Shown one piece after another: positions 1 to 8,400 of a DNA stretch of 34,835 nt. Each line of letters starts with the position of its first letter. Within the stretch, counting starts at the first letter, position 1. The stretch comes from Burkholderiales bacterium (lineage in GTDB: Bacteria; Pseudomonadota; Gammaproteobacteria; Burkholderiales; Burkholderiaceae_C), in assembly GCA_028869095.1 (NCBI GenBank), contig JAGWTE010000005.1, forward strand, positions 1-34,835, in the 5' to 3' direction. Below the pieces are notes generated by a model. It saw only the letters and a program-made list of their open reading frames with translations. It was not told the origin of the DNA and did no database searches. The position numbers and the translations under genes are program-made.

Positions 1-2
1 GT

Positions 3-79
3 GGTGGCTATAGCTCAGTTGGTAGAGTCCCAGATTGTGATTCTGGTTGTCGTGGGTTCGAGTCCCATTAGCCACCCCA
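3..79 (+). tRNA. tRNA-His (GTG anticodon)
   Basis: The cloverleaf can be drawn by eye. The acceptor arm GTGGCTA pairs with TAGCCAC, the D arm begins GCTC, the anticodon stem-loop CCAGA-TTGTGAT-TCTGG carries anticodon GTG, and the T arm contains GTTCGAGTC. The extra 5' G at position 3 faces the C at position 76, which is the G-1:C73 pair that identifies tRNA-His. The 3' CCA is encoded (77-79). Confidence 0.97.
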
Positions 80-88
80 CCCAATAAG

Positions 89-125
89 AAATCCCCTAGT
101 AGACCGGTTCTACTAGGGGATTTTG
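89..125 (+). terminator. Rho-independent terminator after tRNA-His
   Basis: A long perfect stem, AATCCCCTAGTAGA paired with TCTACTAGGGGATT around a short CCGGT loop, is followed by T residues. It starts ten bases after the tRNA CCA end, so it probably ends the tRNA transcript. Confidence 0.9.
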
Positions 126-234
126 CTTTGCGCCGGCGCGACAGTGCAACCTTCGTTTAGACGTCATTGCCTCATGAGCGCGGTGCGCTGTCGGCTATCC
201 TGTCTCCACACAAAAATCGAAATCAAGGACGGAC

Positions 235-426
235 ATGCTTGGAAAGATCGCTGGGTTCATCATGGGGTTTGGCGTGGCCTTGGCCGCAGTGCTGTTGGTC
301 AGCATGTGGGCTGGCGTCATGCCTCGAGGCCTTGGCTGGCTGCTCTTGATTTTCGCTGCAGGGTCAGCGGGCTCTCGATGGTTGTCGGGTTTGTGGCCCA
401 ACGAAGGGTCTTCTGAGTCCTTCTGA
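235..426 (+). CDS. Small hypothetical membrane protein (63 aa)
   Basis: I do not recognise a family. The ATG follows an AAGGA ribosome-binding site five bases upstream, which favours this frame over the overlapping ORFs on both strands. The peptide is mostly two hydrophobic stretches (about residues 5-27 and 33-50) joined by a short turn containing MPRG, with a polar C-terminal tail. This predicts a two-helix inner-membrane hairpin. It lies alone between the tRNA terminator and a minus-strand terminator. The hydrophobic pattern and the good RBS are the only support, and a chance ORF cannot be excluded. Confidence 0.5.
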   Translation: MLGKIAGFIMGFGVALAAVLLVSMWAGVMPRGLGWLLLIFAAGSAGSRWLSGLWPNEGSSESF

Positions 427-445
427 AGCGTTGCGGGCGGCCCAG

Positions 446-475
446 AAAAAGAAACAGCCTCCACGAGGGAGGCTG
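446..475 (-). terminator. Terminator of the 1194-552 minus-strand gene pair
   Basis: Read on the minus strand, CAGCCTCC-CTCGT-GGAGGCTG forms an eight-base-pair hairpin followed by TTTCTTTTT. It lies downstream of the stop codon at 552, after an AT-rich stretch. It also ends close to the stop of the plus-strand ORF at 426, but the T tract is on the minus-strand side. Confidence 0.75.
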
Positions 476-551
476 AAAACAAATCTGAAGTCATGCCTTT
501 GTATTTACGGCAGATCTCATCCAGACTTGAGAGAAATTTTAAAAATTTTTC

Positions 552-746
552 TTACCGCCAGACGCGGGTGTCGCGACGTTGACGTGTGACGTCGCGGCTG
601 TACTCCAAAGTGGAGTTCATGCGGTCTTCTTGCAAAAAGCGTTGGTACTCACGCTTGCGGGCTTGGATTTGGCTGCCGCTCAGCAATCGCGCTACGACGT
701 AGAGTGCGCTCACCAGGCCCAGTGTCATCGTCAAAGTCAAGATCAT
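552..746 (-). CDS. Small hypothetical membrane protein (64 aa)
   Basis: I recognise no family. The N-terminus is one hydrophobic segment (about residues 1-22) and the rest is highly charged, rich in Arg, Glu and Gln, and probably cytoplasmic. It begins ten bases after the stop of the 757-1194 gene on the same strand, so the two are probably co-transcribed, and a terminator follows at 475-446. The neighbour also pairs an N-terminal membrane helix with a charged Arg/Gln-rich region, so the two products may act together at the inner membrane. That functional link is inference only. Confidence 0.55.
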   Translation of the reverse strand: MILTLTMTLGLVSALYVVARLLSGSQIQARKREYQRFLQEDRMNSTLEYSRDVTRQRRDTRVWR

Positions 747-756
747 GATTGGCCAC

Positions 757-1194
757 TTATTCTTCGTTGGTGGCCACTGTGCTGTGGAACGGCTTTAAGA
801 CCCCGAGGTTGGCGGCATAGGCTTGGTCAAACTCTCGGCGAGCACGGATGTGCTCATCCGCACAGGCTGTAAACAGGCGGTTTGTGCTGGGATTTTGGCA
901 AGCACTCGGCTGAACGTAAAAAGCTTGCCAAGCCTGGTCCCGATTTTTGCGCTCCATCATTTGCTTGGCGCGTTGAGACTCTTGTTCTTGGCGGTCCTCG
1001 CGCAGCAAGGTCTGGCGGGCAGATACCTCGCGGCGCTCGGTTTGAGCTGCCTGGATGGCTTCAGCCGACGTGCGGTAGGCCGCTTGGCTGGCGCTGTAGG
1101 GGCGATGGTCCCCAAACCATTGTTGCGCCAAGCAAGCGACAAGCAGGCCGACTGCGGAAAAACCGCTGAGGTGGAGGTAGTTGAAGTTTTTCAC
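757..1194 (-). CDS. Hypothetical membrane-anchored coiled-coil protein (145 aa)
   Basis: No family is recognised. The start is a GTG giving MKNFNYLHL, with a weak AAGG about ten bases upstream. Residues 8-27 are hydrophobic and look like a signal anchor. Residues 40-90 are rich in Ala, Gln, Glu and Arg with few breaks, consistent with a long helix or coiled coil. The C-terminal part contains two cysteines (SACQNP and TACADE) that could form a disulfide if the domain is periplasmic. It is the first gene of a two-gene minus-strand unit with the 64-residue ORF. The GTG start and missing homology keep confidence moderate. Confidence 0.6.
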   Translation of the reverse strand: MKNFNYLHLSGFSAVGLLVACLAQQWFGDHRPYSASQAAYRTSAEAIQAAQTERREVSARQTLLREDRQEQESQRAKQMMERKNRDQAWQAFYVQPSACQNPSTNRLFTACADEHIRARREFDQAYAANLGVLKPFHSTVATNEE

Positions 1195-1328
1195 AGAGGT
1201 ACAGCCTTTTTCTGCGGATCAATTCACGGTAGGTGAGCGAATCGTAGACTTGTACACACCTTGTTACATTGGGGTTGCACCTGAGAACTATGCACGGACA
1301 ACCTGAATGAGGGGGGCGTCAGTGCGGC

Positions 1329-1359
1329 AAAAAAAAAGCCTGCTCAGTGTGAGCAGGCT
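1329..1359 (-). terminator. Rho-independent terminator of the outer-membrane protein gene
   Basis: On the minus strand, AGCCTGCTCA-CAC-TGAGCAGGCT is a perfect ten-base-pair stem followed by a run of T. It lies about 20 bases past the stop codon at 1381. Confidence 0.92.
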
Positions 1360-1380
1360 GCTGCGGCGCAAAAAGGTCGC

Positions 1381-2109
1381 TCAGAAGCGCGCGCCGATTT
1401 TCAGGTTATAGGTGGAGGCCTTGCCTGTGCGGTCGCCTTCGATGGCCAAGTTCATCAGACCCAAATTCAGGTTGACGCCGCCAAAGTACTTGGTCTGGCT
1501 GACCTTTTCAGACGACAGCGCGGGCGATTGGGGGGCTGATACGCGGGACTGGACGTAGCCGATGCCTGCGTAAGGGGTCAACAAGGTGAAGCCTTTGGAC
1601 ACGGAGATGTCAAAGCCGGTGCTGTTCATCTTGAGCTGGTCCAGCCTCGTGGTGGATGACAGCGAGATGCGTGCCGCGACTGCGGGTGCCAAGGTGCTGC
1701 CAGGCATGAAGGCCCAACGCAGTTCTCCGCCCAGTGCCGACAGCGGCGAGCCTGGCACGTTGGTGTAAGACGCGCCGACGTTGAGGTTGAAAGGCAAGCC
1801 TTTGTTGACGCGCAGGGCCACCGTGGGTATGACGGCAGGGACAGACGCGCCCCCTGCAGCCTTCTTGAGCACATCGCGGTTTTCAATGTGCGTGCCGCCC
1901 ACGCTCAAGCCCAGATCAAACCCGGTGATGCCCAGATCGGCTGCGGGGATCACAGGTTTGTAGGACAGTGTGGATGACAAATCCTCGCTCAGCAGCCGGA
2001 ATTCCGATTGGCTGAGTGTGCTGATGGAATTGAATTCATAAGCATGGGCCTGCGTTGCAGCGATCAGGGCAGATGCGACAACGATGCTGGGTAGCAAACG
2101 AAGGTTCAT
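1381..2109 (-). CDS. Outer-membrane beta-barrel protein (hypothetical porin-like)
   Basis: The ORF track extends this gene to 2166, but I choose the internal ATG at 2109. It has GGAG six bases upstream and opens a clear signal peptide (MNLRLLPSIVVASALIAATQAHA, cleaved after AHA). The mature protein of about 220 residues alternates hydrophobic and polar residues as amphipathic strands, with repeated Gly-x-Asn/Ser turns such as GGVNLNLGLMNLAIEG. It ends in phenylalanine (KIGARF), the usual C-terminal signal for outer-membrane insertion by the BAM complex. It resembles the Burkholderiales DUF6588/OMP_b-brl type of small barrel, but I cannot name a family with certainty. Its substrate is unknown. 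It is monocistronic, with its own strong terminator. Confidence 0.82.
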   Translation of the reverse strand: MNLRLLPSIVVASALIAATQAHAYEFNSISTLSQSEFRLLSEDLSSTLSYKPVIPAADLGITGFDLGLSVGGTHIENRDVLKKAAGGASVPAVIPTVALRVNKGLPFNLNVGASYTNVPGSPLSALGGELRWAFMPGSTLAPAVAARISLSSTTRLDQLKMNSTGFDISVSKGFTLLTPYAGIGYVQSRVSAPQSPALSSEKVSQTKYFGGVNLNLGLMNLAIEGDRTGKASTYNLKIGARF

Positions 2110-2165
2110 GGCAGCTCCAGAAAAGTCCATAAGACTCAGAAGATTGAACAAAAAGAGTGGGCTCA

Positions 2166-2212
2166 AAATGCTGACAGGCCACCTTCTTCCTCATTGAAAG
2201 AAGGTGGCCTGT
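2166..2212 (-). terminator. Probable terminator after the HU gene
   Basis: A perfect 15-base-pair inverted repeat (ACAGGCCACCTTCTT and AAGAAGGTGGCCTGT, nine-base loop) lies between the HU stop at 2249 and the outer-membrane protein gene. On the minus strand it is followed by GCATTTTG, a short T tract. Termination or mRNA 3'-end stabilisation is likely. Confidence 0.65.
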
Positions 2213-2248
2213 GCCAACAAGGTCCAGGTGCTTGACGCACCTGCATGA

Positions 2249-2605
2249 TCACTTCTTGGCTTTGGCGGCTTTCTTGGCAGGAGCCTTCTTGGCTGCTGGA
2301 GCTTTGGCAGCAGCCTTCTTGGCGGCAGCCTTAGGATCCACTGCGGCCTTGAATGTCGCACCAGGGGTGAACTTTGGCAGCTTGGCGGCCGCGATCTTGA
2401 TCTTGGCGCCAGTGCTGGGGTTCACGCCATTGCGGGCTGCGCGAGCGTGCTGCTTGAACGTACCAAAGCCTGGCAGAGTGACCGTACCACCCTTCTTGAC
2501 AGTCGTGACCACGACATCAAGAAGCGTATCCAGGATGCGACCAGCTTCTGCCTTGGACAGTTCATGCTGGGTAGCCAGATGCTGAATCAGTTCGCCTTTG
2601 TTCAT
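2249..2605 (-). CDS. HU-family DNA-binding protein with Lys/Ala-rich C-terminal tail
   Basis: Nucleoid protein that bends and compacts DNA as a dimer. I set the start at ATG 2605 (MNKGELIQHLA), the usual HU N-terminus, not at the track start 11 codons upstream; AAAGAG precedes it. Residues 1-88 are a full HU fold with the flexible DNA-binding arm motif RNGVNPSTG. An extra tail of about 30 residues follows, made almost only of Ala, Lys and Pro (such as AAKKAAAKAPAAKKAPAKK), resembling eukaryotic histone H1 tails. Plain HU proteins stop near residue 90. Such tails are known in some Burkholderiales and actinobacterial HU homologues and would add non-specific DNA contacts. The gene is monocistronic. 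Confidence 0.95.
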   Translation of the reverse strand: MNKGELIQHLATQHELSKAEAGRILDTLLDVVVTTVKKGGTVTLPGFGTFKQHARAARNGVNPSTGAKIKIAAAKLPKFTPGATFKAAVDPKAAAKKAAAKAPAAKKAPAKKAAKAKK

Positions 2606-2961
2606 CTGAGGAAACTCTTTGGGTTGCACCCGCAACATTGCGGGCGTAGGTATTGTGCCGGACCTCCACTAGGTGGATACCGGTTTTCCACCTATAAACA
2701 TGCGAAAAACCCAGTTCTGATCGGCCCTGTAGCGTGATTGCGTCTTTTGTCAGGGCTGCTGCGTCTTTTTGATGATGCCTATCTGCGCTGTCGTCAAATC
2801 AGCACGATTTTGTAACCCACGTGTTTCGGTCGTGATTTTTTACCGCCGCAATTGTGCTTATGGTGGGCGCACGCGAGTGGCGCAGTTACAGCTAGACGCA
2901 TCGCCAGGCTCAACTCTTCCTACAGTCGCTACCAGCGGCAAACTGGTTGGGGGAGTACGGC
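2606..2961. promoter_or_regulatory. Divergent intergenic region with repeated TCCAC/GTGGA elements
   Basis: This 356-base gap separates HU (minus) from a small membrane protein gene (plus). I see no gene in it. Next to the HU 5' end are three related elements: TCCAC-TAG-GTGGA (2665-2677), and the AGGTGGA copy paired again with TCCACCT (2687-2693). They could be an operator or an mRNA leader hairpin for HU. On the minus strand the sequence TTTATAGG just upstream could serve as a -10 box, with a weak -35. The rest shows no clear structure. Confidence 0.4.
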
Positions 2962-3228
2962 ATGTCGAGATTTCATTCAATGTTCAAAGGGCAGACTTGG
3001 TTTGGTCTGTCGGTCAGTGTCGTCGCAGCGGCTACAGCCGGCATGGTGTGGGGCGCGCCGGGCGCGGTTCTTTGCTTTCTGGCCTTTGCAGGCGGGACGC
3101 TGGTACTGGAAGCGCATAGCCGTCGTGTCAAAGGACGGCAGGCCCGTGTGGTGTATCGGATGACTGAATTTTTGGGGCTTCTCGGTGCGCTGGGTGTCCT
3201 GATGACTGTGGCAACGGTGCTGACCTGA
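2962..3228 (+). CDS. Small hypothetical membrane protein (88 aa)
   Basis: No family recognised. The track starts at a TTG, but the ATG at 2962 is preceded by GGGGGAG at good spacing, so I use MSRFHSMFKGQ. There are two hydrophobic segments (about residues 14-45, which may be two short helices, and 65-86). They are separated by a basic loop (HSRRVKGRQARVVYR) that is probably cytoplasmic. The gene stands alone and is followed by a good terminator, which supports its being a real transcription unit. Confidence 0.65.
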   Translation: MSRFHSMFKGQTWFGLSVSVVAAATAGMVWGAPGAVLCFLAFAGGTLVLEAHSRRVKGRQARVVYRMTEFLGLLGALGVLMTVATVLT

Positions 3229-3255
3229 CGCTGGTTTTGAGCCGGTTGTGCGAAG

Positions 3256-3286
3256 AGGGCTGATCCAATTAGATCGGCCCTTTTTG
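3256..3286 (+). terminator. Rho-independent terminator
   Basis: The stem GGGCTGATC/GATCGGCCC (one G-T pair) around loop CAATTA is followed by TTTTT, 28 bases after the stop of the 88-residue membrane protein gene. Confidence 0.88.
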
Positions 3287-3310
3287 TTGGTGCCCCCCCG
3301 GTGCAGGGGG

Positions 3311-3357
3311 CTGCACTGAGGTTGTACCGGATTGTCAGTCACCCTGTTGCAGTGCAG
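3311..3357. repeat. Inverted repeat CTGCACTG...CAGTGCAG
   Basis: Perfect eight-base inverted repeats (3311-3318 and 3350-3357) are separated by 31 bases, just upstream of the DUF1566-like gene start at 3404. They could be an operator pair or the base of an RNA stem. The arms are short and chance is possible. Confidence 0.35.
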
Positions 3358-3403
3358 TATGTGCGCCATTTCCCGAAGAAATCAGAGCTTGAGAGGATAC
3401 GAA

Positions 3404-4018
3404 ATGGGGCGTTCGAGTTTGGTGGCTGCACTGTGTGCTGCATGGCTGGCCTTGGTCAGCGTGTCGGCCATGGCGGCTTGTAAAACCCAGGCAACCACCG
3501 CTGCGCCCCCGACCGATCGTTTCACCGTTGAGGGCGACACGGTCAAGGACAAGTTGACCGGTTTGACCTGGAAGCGCTGCAGCCTGGGACAGAAGTGGAA
3601 AGACAAGGTGGGCTGTGTCGGCTTGGTCGATCAGGTCAAGTTCAATGCGGCAAAAGATGAAGAAGAGGATGGCTGGCGTTTGCCCAGGCCAGCTGAGCTG
3701 CGCTCCTTGCTATTGGGGCGCTGCCACAATCCCTCGATCAATGAAGAGGCCTTCCCGGACATGGATCCGGATTTCCAGTGGTACTGGGCATTCAACGGCA
3801 AGATGGATCAGGTCGTCAATTTTGGGGACGGCAATCCGCCTTTTTGCGATAGTCCAAAATGCAAGGGTAATGCGGTGCGTTTGGTTCGTGGCGAGATGCT
3901 GCCGCCGACTCCCGCTCCGGCTCCAGCGGCGCCTGTTCCTGCTGCCGCTCCCACCGATCCTGCATCGGGCGATCAGCCTGCATCCGATCCGCTCTTGAAG
4001 ATTCCTGACGCGCGTTGA
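3404..4018 (+). CDS. Secreted DUF1566-like (Lcl C-terminal type) protein
   Basis: I place the start at ATG 3404, which has GAGAGGA seven bases upstream. It opens a signal peptide MGRSSLVAALCAAWLALVSVSAMA cleaved before ACK. The track start at 3332 would bury this signal. The mature part has the DUF1566 pattern: a T-G-L-T-W-KRC segment, a W-R-L-P-x-x-x-E-L-R-S-L motif, then a W-Y-W-A-F strand and a V-R-L-V-R end. Several cysteines suggest disulfides in the periplasm. The last 40 residues are Pro/Ala-rich and probably disordered. Proteins of this family are secreted or surface-exposed and of unclear function. The next gene follows after 25 bases on the same strand, so they may be co-transcribed. 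Confidence 0.8.
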   Translation: MGRSSLVAALCAAWLALVSVSAMAACKTQATTAAPPTDRFTVEGDTVKDKLTGLTWKRCSLGQKWKDKVGCVGLVDQVKFNAAKDEEEDGWRLPRPAELRSLLLGRCHNPSINEEAFPDMDPDFQWYWAFNGKMDQVVNFGDGNPPFCDSPKCKGNAVRLVRGEMLPPTPAPAPAAPVPAAAPTDPASGDQPASDPLLKIPDAR

Positions 4019-4043
4019 TTCGACCAGCCACCACCACCATTGC

Positions 4044-5357
4044 ATGACGATCCGTTTTGGGCAGCGCTGGCTGTCTTTGGACCTTTGGGTCATGTTGCTG
4101 CTCTTGGTGGCTTTGGCCGTGGCTGGATGGTGGGCGGTCGTGCGCTTTATCCAGCCCGAGCCTCCGCGGCACATCGTGATGACGGTTGGGCCGGAAGGCG
4201 GTGGCTACGAGGGGTTTGCCAAGCAGTTCAAGGCCGCGTTGGCCCGTGACGGCATTGACGTTGAATTGCGCCCCAGCGGCGGTGCGCTGGACGACCTCAA
4301 GCTGCTCAACGATCCAGCTTCCGACGTGGCCATCGCCTTGATCCAAGGTGGTTTGGCGCAGGACTCTGACGGTGACAACCTGATGAGTCTGGCTTCGCTG
4401 TACTACGAACCCGTCTGGGTGTTTTATCGCCGTGGCCTGGCCGTGGATCGGCTGAGTGCCCTGAAGGGGCTGCGTGTTGGGCTGGGCCCGCATGCCAGCG
4501 GCATGAATGCCTTGGCGGTGCAACTGTTCAATGCCAATGGTCTGGACAGCGACAACACCCATTTCGAGGCCTGGACGCCGCAGGAGGCCGCGCGGCGTTT
4601 GCAAAACCATGATTTGGATGCCGTGTTCCTGGTCGGCGCGCCCGAGTCTTCTTTGATCCAGCATTTGATGATGGCGCCAGGCATCAATGTGTTGTCGTTC
4701 AAGCAGGCGGATGCTTACTCGCGGCTGTTTCCCTTTTTGACCAGGGTGGTGGTGCCCGAGGGCGGGTTCAGTCTGGAGCGCAACATTCCTTCTCGGCCTG
4801 TCGAGTTGGTTGCGCCGACCGCCATTTTGGTGGCCCGTGACACCTTGCATCCCGCTTTGATCACCTTGTTCATGCAGGCAGCGACAGATCTGTTCGGTAA
4901 CGACGGTCTGTTTCAGCACGAGGGGGATTTCCCGTCCCCCAAGGGCGTGGACATTCCCATGAGTCTGGATGCCGAGCACTACATGAAGGCCGGCCCTTCC
5001 TTCTTGCATCGGCATTTGCCGTTCTGGATCGCCGTCTGGATTGACCGGGTCATTGTGTTTGTGATCCCGGCTCTGGCATTGCTGGTGCCTTTGTTCCGCT
5101 ATGCGCCAACGATTTATTCGTGGCGCGTGCGCTCGCGCATCTACCGGTGGTACGGCAAGCTCAAGAAGTTGGAGTTTGAGCTGGACTTCGAGCAACACGA
5201 CATCGATGTCCCGTCTGCCTTGGCCAAGCTGGACGAGGTTGAGCGAGGCGTCAGTCAGATCCGCACGCCGCTGTCCTATTCCGAGCACCTGTACAACTTG
5301 CGTGCCCACATTGAGCTGGTGCGCCAGAGAATCCTCAAATTGTCGACGCCAGCGTGA
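4044..5357 (+). CDS. Membrane-tethered TAXI-family solute-binding protein
   Basis: The protein has an N-terminal transmembrane helix (about residues 13-36) instead of a cleaved signal peptide. It then has a periplasmic TAXI-type ligand-binding domain: TVGPEGGGYEGFAKQF near residue 47, then ALIQGGLAQ and VGLGPHASG. A second helix follows at about 327-352, and a cytoplasmic charged, helical C-terminal region of about 80 residues (LKKLEFELDFEQ). TAXI proteins normally feed TRAP permeases for small organic acids. Here no permease gene is adjacent, and the double anchoring suggests sensing or a scaffold role rather than simple delivery. At 437 residues it is longer than classical TAXI proteins (about 320). 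The family call is fairly sure; the ligand is unknown. Confidence 0.85.
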   Translation: MTIRFGQRWLSLDLWVMLLLLVALAVAGWWAVVRFIQPEPPRHIVMTVGPEGGGYEGFAKQFKAALARDGIDVELRPSGGALDDLKLLNDPASDVAIALIQGGLAQDSDGDNLMSLASLYYEPVWVFYRRGLAVDRLSALKGLRVGLGPHASGMNALAVQLFNANGLDSDNTHFEAWTPQEAARRLQNHDLDAVFLVGAPESSLIQHLMMAPGINVLSFKQADAYSRLFPFLTRVVVPEGGFSLERNIPSRPVELVAPTAILVARDTLHPALITLFMQAATDLFGNDGLFQHEGDFPSPKGVDIPMSLDAEHYMKAGPSFLHRHLPFWIAVWIDRVIVFVIPALALLVPLFRYAPTIYSWRVRSRIYRWYGKLKKLEFELDFEQHDIDVPSALAKLDEVERGVSQIRTPLSYSEHLYNLRAHIELVRQRILKLSTPA

Positions 5358-5365
5358 CTTACTAA

Positions 5366-5396
5366 CGAAGCGTAGGGAGAGCCCCTCTCCACTTCG
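5366..5396 (+). other. Hairpin after the TAXI gene, possible weak terminator
   Basis: CGAAG/CTTCG encloses GGAGAG/CTCTCC around a CCC loop, just past the stop at 5357. It is followed by GCTTTGAA rather than a T run, so intrinsic termination would be weak. mRNA 3'-end protection is an alternative. Confidence 0.35.
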
Positions 5397-5477
5397 GCTT
5401 TGAACCCTCCGTAAAACCGATAAGACCCCTCTGGCAAGACGGGCCTACACTGGGTTTTGCATTGATGGAGGTTGTTC

Positions 5478-8400
5478 ATGAATGCTCCGCTACCCGACCA
5501 TGTCCTGAAGGCACTGGCATCGCTGTCCTTGGATGACAAGTACACGCTGGAGCGGGGGCGTGCCTTCATGAGTGGGATTCAGGCGCTGGTGCGCTTGCCG
5601 ATCCTGCAGCAAACCCGTGACGCGATGTCAGGTTTGCACACTGCTGGGTTCATCAGTGGTTACCGTGGCTCACCCTTGGGGGGCTATGACCAGGCCTTGT
5701 GGAAGGCCCAATCCCACCTCAGCAAACACAACATCGTCTTTCAGCCCGGCGTCAACGAAGAGTTGGGTGCCACGGCCGTGTGGGGGACGCAGCAGTTGGA
5801 TCTGCACCCCGAGCGGCAACGCTTTGATGGAGTGTTTGGCCTTTGGTATGGCAAGGGGCCAGGCGTGGATCGGTGTTCGGACGTGTTCAAGCACGCCAAC
5901 ATGGCAGGCTCTGCCAAACACGGCGGGGTGATCGCGGTGGCGGGTGATGACCATGCGGCCAAGAGTTCATCCCTGGCGCATCAAAGCGATCACATTTTCA
6001 AAGCCTGTGGGCTGCCGGTTTTCTTTCCCAGTTCAGTCCAGGAGATTCTGGATCTGGGCTTGCACGCTTACGCCATGAGCCGTTTCTCGGGCCTGTGGGC
6101 AGGGATGAAGACCATTCAAGAGGTGGTGGAATCAGCCTCGACGGTGTCCGTCGATCCGGACCGGGTGCGCATCGTGGTGCCCACGGAGTTTGGGATGCCC
6201 AGTGGCGGCTTGAACATCCGCTGGCCGGATACGGCGCTGGAGCAAGAAGCCCGCTTGATGGATTACAAGTGGTATGCGGCGCTGGCTTACATCCGGGCCA
6301 ATAAGCTGAACCAGACCGTGCTGGACTCGCCCAATGCCAAGCTGGGCTTGATGGCCAGTGGCAAGGCCTACAACGATTTGATGCAAGCCCTGCATGACCT
6401 GGGGCTGGATGAAGAGGCTTGCCGGCGCATTGGTTTGCGTGTGCACAAGGTGGCTGTGGTGTGGCCTTTGGAAGCCAGCGCCACGCGTGAGTTCGCCACT
6501 GGGCTGCAAGAGATTTTGGTGATCGAAGAGAAACGCCAGATGATCGAGTACCAGCTCAAGGAAGAGCTGTACAACTGGCGTGAAGACGTTCGCCCCAATG
6601 TGTTGGGCAAGTTCTGCGAGTCAGAGGGGGACCGCACGGGTGGGGAGTGGTCGCAAGAGAACCCCGCCTCGCACTGGTTGCTGCGGGCTCAGGCTGATTT
6701 GAACCCCGCAATCATCGCCAAGGCGGTGGCCCAGCGTCTGGACAAGCTCGGTTTGCTGAAAGACCAGGAGCCGGCCTTGCGTGAGCGGGTTGCGCAACGT
6801 TTGCGGGTGATTGAGGCCAAAGAGCGGTCTTTGAAGGACTTGGCCAAGAGTGCGGAACGGGTGCCTTGGTTCTGCAGCGGTTGTCCTCACAACACGTCCA
6901 CCAAGGTGCCAGATGGCTCGCGTGCTATGGCGGGCATTGGTTGCCACTACATGGCGATGTGGATGGGCCGCCATACCGAGACCGTGTCGCAGATGGGCGG
7001 CGAGGGTGTCAACTGGGTGGGGCAGGCGCCGTTTACAAACGAGCAGCACGTCTTTGTCAATCTGGGTGATGGCACTTACTTCCACTCTGGGTTGCTGGCG
7101 ATCCGGCAAAGCATTGCGGCCAAGGTCAATGTGACCTACAAGGTCTTGTACAACGATGCGGTGGCGATGACCGGCGGGCAACCGGTGGACGGCACGCTGA
7201 GCGTGGCGGCGATGACGCGCGAGTTGGAGGCCGAAGGCGCCAAGCGCATCGTGGTGGTGACCGATGATGTGGACAAGTACACCGAGGTGTGTGACCTGGC
7301 ACCGGGGGTGGCGGTGCACCCGCGTGAGTCTTTGGATGTGATCCAGCGGCAGTTGCGTGAAACGGCTGGCTGCACGGTGCTGATTTACGAGCAGACCTGT
7401 GCGACGGAAATGCGCCGGCGTCGCAAACGCGGCACGGCGCCCAAGCTGGCCAAGCGAGTCGTCATCAATGAGATGGTGTGCGAAGGCTGCGGCGATTGCT
7501 CCGAGCAATCCAATTGCCTGAGTGTGGAGCCGGTGGAAACCGAGTTCGGGCGCAAGCGCCGTATCAACCAGAGTTCGTGCAACCAGGACTTCTCTTGCGT
7601 GAGGGGTTTTTGCCCCAGTTTTGTCACGGTGGAGGGGGGGCAGTTGCGGGCGCCCAAGGCGGGCGACGGCATCCCGACGCTGTCCAGCCTGCCTGTGTTG
7701 CCTGAGCCCGAACTGCCCAGCGCCAAATCGGCCTATGGCATTGTGGTTGCGGGCATTGGTGGCACCGGTGTGATCACCATTGGTCAACTATTGGGCATGG
7801 CGGCGCACTTGGAGGGCAAAGGCATCGTCACGCAGGAGGCTGCGGGGTTGGCCCAAAAGGGTGGGGCGACCTGGAGCCACGTGCAGATCGCCGATCGGCC
7901 GGAAGGGATCTTCACCACCCGTGTGGGCATGGCCGAGGCTGATCTGATCATGGGATGCGACCCGATCGTGGCCGCCCATTCCAGTACCTTGACCATGATG
8001 CGTGAGGGGCGCACCAAGGTGGCTTTGAACACGCATGAGACACCCACGGCAGATCTGGTCCACGAGCCGGGTTGGCAATTCCCCGCCCATCAATGTGACC
8101 ACGCCCTGGGCTTGGCCGTGGGCAAGGGCAATGTGGGGCAGATGGATGCGGTCGAACTGGCCACTCGTTTGCTGGGCGATGCGATCTACGCCAACCCCTT
8201 GATGCTGGGCTATGCCTGGCAGCGGGGGTGGGTGCCTTTGAGTCACTCTGCCTTGCATCGCGCCATGGAGCTCAACGCTGTGCAGGTGGAGCGCAATCTG
8301 GCGGCTTTTGAGTGGGGGCGCCGGGTGGCACACGATACGGCTGCTGTCATGCGCTTGGTGACGCCGGCCCAGCCCATCACCTTGATGCGGCAGCCCAAGG

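Noticed and set aside
3816-5309. 497-residue minus-strand ORF opposite the TAXI gene
   Set aside because: Gln/His/Arg-rich shadow with no motif; the plus-strand gene has clear domains and membrane helices.
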